From positions 1-16,306 of the forward strand of contig JAUXUE010000074.1 of assembly GCA_030681075.1 (NCBI GenBank): a stretch of DNA of 16,306 bases. Reading direction: 5' to 3'. A program made the position numbers and the translations under genes. The notes below the pieces were generated by a model, which was not told the origin of the DNA, ran no database searches, and worked only from the letters and a program-made list of their open reading frames with translations. Origin of the DNA: Candidatus Amesbacteria bacterium. GTDB lineage: Bacteria; Patescibacteriota; Microgenomatia; CAZETR01; Amesbacteraceae. This document shows positions 13,569-16,306 of the stretch, in pieces (position 1 is the first letter of the stretch; every line of letters starts with the position of its first letter).

Positions 13569-14440
13569 AATTCCACCAATTTATTCAAATTTCCCCTGGT
13601 GGCTTTGATATAGAGAAGATAGCGGTTGATGGAGACGTCGCGCTTGTGCCCCAAAATTTTGGCTAGGTATGCAAAATCCACACCTCCTTGGATCTGGGCC
13701 ACTACAAAAGTATGCCTAAGGTCATTGACCTTGACACTTTTGATCCCAGCTATCCTAAAATAGCGGTCTATGGCTGCGCGCATATTGCGAATAAGAAGAG
13801 GTCTGCCTGTCTTGGTCACAAAAAAAGCTTGCTCATAAACATCTGGCCTGATAGCCAGATAATTGGCAAGAGCAGCCATGGTATTTTTACCAAGAGGAAC
13901 AGTTCTGCCGGGATTATTTTCAAATGGTCTAATATAAAGCTCGTTTTTGCGGTAGTCCTCCATTTTGATATTTGCCAATTCTCCTATTCTGATACCGGTT
14001 TGTAATAACAATTCGATTACTGCGTTCATGCGAATATCAAGTCTACAGGCATCACGCAAACTTTTGAATTCTTGCGCACTCAGCATTCTGGGAGGAGCGA
14101 CTGTAAACTTGGGGTGGACGACAGCTAAAGATGGGTTGGTGGAAATTGAACCGTTGCTAACCAGAAACTTGAAAAAAGTCTTCATCGAATTGATTTTGCG
14201 CGAGACCGATTTTGGGATGTAACCATTGCTAGACAAATAGGCCACAAATTCGTTGAGATGGGCAGTCGTAACCGTGGTGGCTTGAGTGATACGGTGCTCC
14301 TCCATATATTTGGATAATTGGAGCAAATCACTCTTATAAGCTGTAATAGTAGCAGAGGACCTCTTGAATTCTGTAAGATGTTTAAAGAAGCTTGTCAGGG
14401 CAGTTTCGAAGCTAATTGGGTTTGGTAGATTATCATTCAT
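13565..14440 (-). CDS. xerD: Xer-type tyrosine recombinase
   Basis: 291 aa, usual Xer length. The SAM-like N-terminal core-binding domain spans about 10-98, the catalytic domain about 115-291. Catalytic residues: R151 (TGIRIGEL), R242 (NDLRHTF), H265 (LGHKRD) and nucleophile Y274 (INRYLLY; Y277 is the alternative). The usual His of HxxR is Asn here (N239), and the beta-hairpin Lys is not obvious in ENNPGRTVPL. It should resolve chromosome dimers at a dif site, probably as the only Xer, although a phage-like integrase cannot be excluded. Start ATG 14440 has TATAAG ending 5 nt upstream. It shares an intergenic region with the divergent FtsB-like gene and overlaps the 114-aa gene downstream. The xerD symbol marks the family, not a proven orthologue. 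Confidence 0.85.
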   Translation of the reverse strand: MNDNLPNPISFETALTSFFKHLTEFKRSSATITAYKSDLLQLSKYMEEHRITQATTVTTAHLNEFVAYLSSNGYIPKSVSRKINSMKTFFKFLVSNGSISTNPSLAVVHPKFTVAPPRMLSAQEFKSLRDACRLDIRMNAVIELLLQTGIRIGELANIKMEDYRKNELYIRPFENNPGRTVPLGKNTMAALANYLAIRPDVYEQAFFVTKTGRPLLIRNMRAAIDRYFRIAGIKSVKVNDLRHTFVVAQIQGGVDFAYLAKILGHKRDVSINRYLLYIKATRGNLNKLVEL

Positions 14441-14445
14441 ACTGT

Positions 14446-14456
14446 CTTATACTATA
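14446..14456 (-). promoter_or_regulatory. Possible -10 region of the Xer gene
   Basis: Minus strand TATAGTATAAG lies 5 nt before ATG 14440. Both TATAGT and TATAAG could be the -10. No clear -35. Confidence 0.35.
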
Positions 14457-14508
14457 GGTTAGGTTGCCTGTGGAAGGATTCTACAGGATAATAGGAGCTA
14501 GTGCAACT

Positions 14509-14847
14509 ATGAAAAAGAATCTATTGCTCATAATACTAATAATATTTGCCCTGCGGTCGGGCTATGGAATCTGGAAACTCTGGCGGACCAGAAGCATCGT
14601 CCGGGACGCTCAAATCAGGCTGGAGAAGACCCGCTTGGAGAATCAAAGATTGACCCAGAAACTGGCTGAAATTCAAAGTGAGGAATTTGTGGAGCGTGAA
14701 GCCCGGGAAAAATTGGGATTGGGCAAGCCCGGGGAAGTGGTATTGATTTTACCAAATCAAAATCAAGATCCAAACTCACAACCCACAACCCACAACTCAC
14801 AAATCCCTATTTGGAAACAATGGTGGGATTTGTATATAAGGATTTAA
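14509..14847 (+). CDS. FtsB/DivIC-like septum formation protein
   Basis: 112 aa from ATG 14509. A TTG at 14464 would add 15 residues, but AGGAG at 14493-14497 lies 11 nt before the ATG and the ATG start places lysines right before the membrane segment (MKKNLLLIILIIFALRSG). After the anchor (about 4-17) comes a basic coiled coil (about 25-60: RDAQIRLEKTRLENQRLTQKL) and the family block EEFVEREAREKLGLGKPGEVVLIL (about 62-85). FtsB/DivIC form a complex with FtsL that activates septal wall synthesis. The C-terminal tail holds a heptanucleotide repeat (N-S-Q-P-T-T-H-N-S-Q) and ends in WWDLYIRI. It is divergent from the Xer gene. Confidence 0.85.
   Translation: MKKNLLLIILIIFALRSGYGIWKLWRTRSIVRDAQIRLEKTRLENQRLTQKLAEIQSEEFVEREAREKLGLGKPGEVVLILPNQNQDPNSQPTTHNSQIPIWKQWWDLYIRI
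14771..14805 (+). repeat. Heptanucleotide tandem repeat inside the FtsB-like gene
   Basis: Five 7-base units: CAAACTC, ACAACCC, ACAACCC, ACAACTC, ACAAATC. They encode the linker P-N-S-Q-P-T-T-H-N-S-Q-I between the conserved block and the last residues. Same unit length as the repeat at 394-428, different sequence. Confidence 0.85.
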
Positions 14848-14850
14848 GTG

Positions 14851-14887
14851 GCCCCGCTGAGCGGGGCATCACCACGCTTAGCGTGGT
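14851..14887. terminator. Two adjacent hairpins between the FtsB-like gene and tRNA(CAU)
   Basis: Hairpin 1: GCCCCGC (14851-14857), TGA, GCGGGGC (14861-14867). Hairpin 2: ACCACGC (14871-14877), TTA, GCGTGGT (14881-14887). Both share the core CGCTnAGCG. They lie between convergent genes and may end transcription from both sides, although no T tract follows. Hairpin 2 includes the last four bases (ACCA) of the tRNA on the minus strand. Confidence 0.6.
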
Positions 14888-14958
14888 GGCTGAGGAGAGA
14901 TTCGAACTCTCAACCGTGGTCTTATGAAGGCCCTGCTCCACCATTGAGCTACCCAGCC
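14884..14958 (-). tRNA. tRNA with anticodon CAU (probably elongator tRNA-Met)
   Basis: Minus strand: acceptor GGCTGGG/CTCAGCC with one G-T pair, D arm GCTC/GAGC with loop AATGGTG, anticodon loop TTCATAA (CAT), variable loop CGGTT, T arm GAGAG/CTCTC with loop TTCGAAT, discriminator A (14887) and encoded CCA (14886-14884). G1-C72 and pyrimidine 11-purine 24 rule out an initiator. tRNA-Ile2(CAU) is less likely since a UAU tRNA-Ile exists nearby. Odd: the anticodon stem GGGCC/GACCA has only three clean pairs (G27-A43 and C30-A40 mismatched). Confidence 0.88.
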
Positions 14959-14967
14959 ATGAAGCTA

Positions 14968-14996
14968 ATTTTAACATGTTCTTATTCTACGGTCGA
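14968..14996 (-). promoter_or_regulatory. Promoter of tRNA(CAU)
   Basis: Minus strand: -35 TCGACC (14996-14991), 17 bp spacer, -10 TAAAAT (14973-14968), 9 nt to the first tRNA base. The -35 lies in the 3' end of the neighbouring 119-aa gene. Confidence 0.5.
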
Positions 14997-15346
14997 CGTA
15001 ATTTAATGTGCATGAGATTAAATTTCGCAATAAACTTTTCTGGCCTTCCGTATTCTACAGCCAATATTCCATCGTGATCTTTTGCATAACTAAGATTTTG
15101 CCATTCCATTTCAATAAGTTTATGTTCTGCCCTCTCATATTGAACTAACCAAAGTGAAAAATAGATGAGAAAAGGAACTAATTCTGGGAAAGGACCATTT
15201 TTCCCATCTATAATATTGCCTAACACTTTAGGGATAGTTGTGCTTATTTCAACCAAAGCCCCGATTCCCCATGGGGAACTTAGCCAAAACCACCACCAAA
15301 CCTGTTTTTGAAGATCTTTTATTTTCGGAAGTCTGTTTTCAGACAT
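14987..15346 (-). CDS. Unknown 119-aa membrane protein
   Basis: Two hydrophobic segments: about 16-38 (QVWWWFWLSSPWGIGALVE) and about 56-68 (ELVPFLIYFSLWLV), the second followed by a soluble tail with YAKDHDGILAVEYGRPEKF. No signal peptide, enzymatic motif or family I recognise. It stands alone between the two CAU tRNAs, in the same direction as the left one. TATAAT on the minus strand (15360-15355) ends 8 nt before the ATG, and AGGA lies in between. Codon use is ordinary, so a real gene is likely, but no role can be given. Confidence 0.65.
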   Translation of the reverse strand: MSENRLPKIKDLQKQVWWWFWLSSPWGIGALVEISTTIPKVLGNIIDGKNGPFPELVPFLIYFSLWLVQYERAEHKLIEMEWQNLSYAKDHDGILAVEYGRPEKFIAKFNLMHIKLRRP

Positions 15347-15354
15347 ATCCTGGG

Positions 15355-15360
15355 ATTATA
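15355..15360 (-). promoter_or_regulatory. -10 element of the 119-aa membrane protein gene
   Basis: A perfect TATAAT on the minus strand with 8 nt to ATG 15346. No -35 at proper distance. Confidence 0.5.
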
Positions 15361-15383
15361 TATCAGGTGTCAAAAATAAATGA

Positions 15384-15389
15384 TATAAT
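15384..15389 (+). promoter_or_regulatory. -10 element of the unusual tRNA-like gene
   Basis: A perfect TATAAT, 20 nt before the first base of the cloverleaf. The -35 region is poor. Confidence 0.55.
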
Positions 15390-15409
15390 GAATCCGTTCT
15401 TTCAAAACA

Positions 15410-15479
15410 TGCGGGGTAGTGTAGAGCTGCACGAAAGGCTCATAATCTTTCAGACTGGGCGCGACTCCCAGCCCCGCAA
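15410..15479 (+). tRNA. Aberrant tRNA with anticodon CAU, initiator-like acceptor, degenerate D and T loops
   Basis: Stems pair well: T1 then GCGGGG/CCCCGC, D arm GTGT/GCAC, anticodon arm AAAGG-CTCATAA-TCTTT, 4-nt variable loop, T arm CTGGG/CCCAG, then A-A. No CCA is encoded. The acceptor and anticodon loop resemble bacterial initiator tRNA (GCGGGG...CCCCGCAAC and GGCTCATAA). The D loop is only AGAGCT with no GG, and the T loop is CGCGACT, lacking T54-T55. U11-A24 and the lack of three G-C pairs are not initiator features. A TATAAT upstream and an intrinsic terminator 8 nt after the last base show that it is a transcribed unit. Confidence 0.75.
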
Positions 15480-15487
15480 CAAAGTCT

Positions 15488-15514
15488 AAAATCCCACCTT
15501 CCAGGTGGGATTTT
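15488..15514. terminator. Bidirectional intrinsic terminator
   Basis: Arms AAAATCCCACCT (15488-15499) and AGGTGGGATTTT (15503-15514), loop TCC. The T-rich side of the stem on each strand gives a U tract in both directions. It ends the tRNA-like gene on the plus strand and the 77-aa gene (stop at 15516) on the minus strand. Confidence 0.9.
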
Positions 15515-15515
15515 G

Positions 15516-15749
15516 TTATTCGGCCTTCTTTTTCTCTTCTTCATTTAGTCTCTCGTTTTCTAAGACATTTTTCAAAACATCTTTTAACGTTTCCGGTTCT
15601 GTTGTTGGACTAACCCCTTTTAGAGTCGCAAGCTCTTTCAGATAATCTACTTCTGTAGGCTTGCCTTTGGTTTTAATGTCTTGATCTCCAATTTTTCCCA
15701 GGGCTTTTCTAATCGCTGCTTTAGTTGGATAGGCGTTCTTGATTTCCAT
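15516..15749 (-). CDS. Unknown 77-aa charged protein
   Basis: A small soluble protein rich in K and E. The N-terminal MEIKNAYPTKAAIRKALGKIG suggests a helix pair, the middle (TKGKPTEVDYLKELATLKG) a short helix, and the tail is a run of charges (NERLNEEEKKKAE). No family recognised. Support: an extended -10 (TGG-TAAACT) ending 6 nt before ATG 15749 and a strong terminator right after the stop. It is divergent from trpS with 60 bp between the starts. Confidence 0.65.
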   Translation of the reverse strand: MEIKNAYPTKAAIRKALGKIGDQDIKTKGKPTEVDYLKELATLKGVSPTTEPETLKDVLKNVLENERLNEEEKKKAE

Positions 15750-15755
15750 ATTGAG

Positions 15756-15764
15756 AGTTTACCA
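15756..15764 (-). promoter_or_regulatory. Extended -10 of the 77-aa gene
   Basis: Minus strand TG-G-TAAACT, then 6 nt (ctcaat) and ATG 15749. The TGn extension can replace a -35, and none is clear. Confidence 0.5.
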
Positions 15765-15774
15765 TACATCCAGG

Positions 15775-15803
15775 TTCACAGGATGGGTTTTGTGGTGTAA
15801 AAT
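15775..15803 (+). promoter_or_regulatory. Promoter of trpS
   Basis: -35 TTCACA (15775-15780), 17 bp spacer, -10 TAAAAT (15798-15803), 6 nt (ctagac), ATG 15810. There is no room for a T-box or other leader, so regulation by leader RNA is excluded if this promoter is used. Confidence 0.7.
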
Positions 15804-15809
15804 CTAGAC

Positions 15810-16306
15810 ATGAACAAAAAAATAGTCTTTTCGGGGATTCAGCCCAGCGGGGATTTGCATATTGGCAATTATATTGGGGCGGTCAGGCAGTGGGCTCTCG
15901 GCCAGAATGATGGCCTAAATATTTTTTGTGTGGTTGATCTGCACGCAATTACCGTTCCTCAAGACCCAAAGACACTGGCTCAGAAAACCCGCGAGATCTC
16001 AGCCATTATTTTGGCAGCCGGAGTGGATACGACCAAATCTCTCTTGTTTGTCCAATCCCACAATCCAGATCACGCTAATTTGGGCTGGGTTCTAAATAAT
16101 TATCTTTCGATGGGTCAACTCAACCGCATGATTCAATACAAAGAGAAATCCGAGGGTAAAGAATCGGTTAGCGTTGGTTTATTTGATTATCCGGCTCTAA
16201 TGGCTGCAGATATTTTGCTTTATGACACAACAGAGGTTCCCGTGGGAGATGACCAGAAGCAACATGTAGAACTAGCCCGCGACGTGGCCGAAAAATTTAA
16301 TTCTAA
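15810..16306 (+). CDS. trpS: Tryptophanyl-tRNA synthetase (3' end outside window)
   Basis: 165 codons of the N-terminal half. Class I synthetase; charges tRNA-Trp with tryptophan using ATP. It starts MNKKIVFSGIQPSGDLHIGNYIG, with the TrpRS block SGIQPSG and the HIGH-like signature HIGN, then FCVVDLHAIT (residues ~40-49), GWVLNNYLSMGQLNRM, the YPALMAADILLYD block and VPVGDDQKQHVELARD, which form the Rossmann fold and the Trp pocket. The KMSKS loop and anticodon-binding domain are outside the window. The start is set by TAAAAT ending 6 nt before ATG. It faces away from the 77-aa gene. Confidence 0.97.
   Translation, partial: MNKKIVFSGIQPSGDLHIGNYIGAVRQWALGQNDGLNIFCVVDLHAITVPQDPKTLAQKTREISAIILAAGVDTTKSLLFVQSHNPDHANLGWVLNNYLSMGQLNRMIQYKEKSEGKESVSVGLFDYPALMAADILLYDTTEVPVGDDQKQHVELARDVAEKFNS

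Noticed and set aside
13149..14440. Integrative element beside a tRNA (tyrosine recombinase near tRNA-Ile)
   Set aside because: No direct repeat of the tRNA 3' end was found, only one small gene accompanies the recombinase, and an FtsB-like housekeeping gene follows. Housekeeping Xer is simpler.
1..16306. CRISPR array, insertion sequence or prophage
   Set aside because: No spaced direct repeats, transposase, terminal inverted repeats or phage structural genes are visible.

Overview
The window looks like a chromosomal piece of a small-genome bacterium of the Candidate Phyla Radiation (Patescibacteria), perhaps a Microgenomates-like or WWE3-like lineage. The grounds are: a B12-dependent ribonucleotide reductase without B12 biosynthesis genes beside it, a DUF5667-type protein, a single Xer recombinase, a membrane-anchored TraD/HerA-like ATPase, very short intergenic gaps and few Shine-Dalgarno sequences. 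The phylum is an inference. Several genes end in TGA beside TAA enders, so the standard bacterial code applies and UGA is not recoded.

Layout. 1-582 is the 3' part of a class A beta-lactamase-fold serine hydrolase. It converges on two tandem class A penicillin-binding proteins on the minus strand (2778-601 and 4939-2816). A 58-residue membrane protein is transcribed divergently from the second PBP. 5261-5813 is a BrnT/BrnA toxin-antitoxin pair with a clear promoter and operator. A DUF5667-like exported protein follows. 6506-9200 is nrdR-nrdJ behind two NrdR boxes. 9275-10319 is a CYTH enzyme overlapping a PduO-type cobalamin adenosyltransferase. 10332-13063 is an unknown small protein overlapping a large TraD/HerA-like ATPase. 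A tRNA-Ile with anticodon UAU, a ParB-like small protein and a Xer recombinase come next, then a divergent FtsB/DivIC-like gene. The right end has a CAU tRNA, an orphan membrane protein, a second and very unusual CAU tRNA-like gene, a small unknown gene and the 5' half of trpS.

Working together. NrdJ needs adenosylcobalamin. PduO makes it from salvaged cobalamin and ATP and releases triphosphate. CYTH proteins include tripolyphosphatases, so nrdR-nrdJ-CYTH-pduO reads as one B12-dependent dNTP supply module. The serine hydrolase, the PBPs and the FtsB-like protein act in the cell wall and division.

Patterns that cut across genes. (1) At nine gene starts a -10 hexamer lies exactly 6 nt before the start codon, which puts the transcription start on the AUG: leaderless mRNA. 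(2) Three related perfect palindromes sit directly at or after TAA stop codons. (3) Heptanucleotide tandem repeats lie inside two coding regions and a related octamer-like repeat inside a third. (4) One CAU tRNA has perfect stems but lacks the D-loop GG and the T-loop TT.
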